A stretch of DNA of 64,000 nucleotides from Intestinibacter sp964449895 (GTDB taxonomy: Bacteria; Bacillota; Clostridia; Peptostreptococcales; Peptostreptococcaceae), in contig CAYVBY010000011.1 in the NCBI GenBank assembly GCA_964449895.1, positions 1 to 64,000 of the forward strand, written 5' to 3'. Of this stretch, positions 63,925 through 64,000 are shown piece by piece; the first letter of the stretch is position 1, and every line of letters starts with the position of its first letter. Made by a program: the position numbers and the translations under genes. A model generated the notes under the pieces. It was not told the DNA's origin. It ran no database searches and saw nothing but the letters and a program-made list of their open reading frames with translations.

Positions 63925-64000
63925 AAAAGATACACTTTACTATATGTAAACTATACTATAACTTTTGCAGATATTTTACTACTTATAAAGCTAATGATTT

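Overview
The window is a very AT-rich, densely coded chromosomal segment from a spore-forming, Gram-positive, low-GC anaerobe. The best fit is Peptostreptococcaceae (the Clostridioides / Paraclostridium / Terrisporobacter neighbourhood). Three things support this: sporulation genes (yabG, a LysM/SPOCS protein matching SipL, spoIIR and a SleB/CwlJ-type hydrolase), the run lysS-greA-dusB-coaX-birA-ftsH-tilS-spoIIR-ispE-sipL-veg-yabG, and the mcsA-mcsB-clpC-radA-disA-yacL-...-ispD-ispF-proS run. I recall both runs from C. difficile-like genomes. Species cannot be fixed from the sequence alone. Nearly everything is on the minus strand. No phage, insertion sequence, CRISPR array or tRNA was seen.

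Layout, left to right: 1-290 holds the leader and two tandem promoters of an rRNA operon whose 16S gene lies just left of the window. 291-3830 is a small membrane ORF and a zinc-uptake operon (zur-znuA-znuC-znuB). 3896-12881 is housekeeping: lysS, greA, dusB, coaX, an ECF S component with a structured leader, a P1-family peptidase, birA and ftsH. 12912-21499 combines tilS with a sporulation block (DUF1934 protein, SleB-like hydrolase, spoIIR, a GntR regulator, ispE, sipL, veg, yabG). 21619-26075 holds small enzymes and uncharacterised proteins. 26156-31177 is pyrF-carA-carB under a PyrR-type attenuator. 31585-35186 has a nitroreductase, an M29 aminopeptidase and a split chromate transporter pair. 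35417-38970 is a luxS / B12-dependent methionine-synthase cluster. 39111-48512 is accessory: an epimerase, an amino-acid ABC transporter, a YdjM-like membrane protein, an APC permease, YitT, a tandem gamma-glutamylcyclotransferase-like fusion and an HTH protein. 48589-55363 holds gltX, proS (with a proline T-box), ispF, ispD and acoB/acoA. 55876-63752 is the yacL-disA-radA-clpC-mcsB-mcsA stress and cyclic-di-AMP cluster.

Functional themes are: zinc homeostasis under its own repressor; CoA and biotin supply; the methylerythritol phosphate pathway split between ispE and ispD/ispF; activated-methyl-cycle recycling (LuxS makes homocysteine, MetH remethylates it, a separate protein reactivates the cobalamin); and pyrimidine entry through carbamoyl phosphate.

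The observation most worth following is that the CarA glutaminase subunit has glycine where the catalytic cysteine belongs, and Asp where the triad Glu belongs. This suggests an ammonia-dependent carbamoyl-phosphate synthetase. Other points of interest are the two PyrR-type boxes in one leader, an unassigned structured leader before the ECF transporter, E1 acetoin/2-oxoacid dehydrogenase genes without E2/E3 partners, and a gene whose best-placed start codon is ATA. I found no clear, wholly new multi-gene system.
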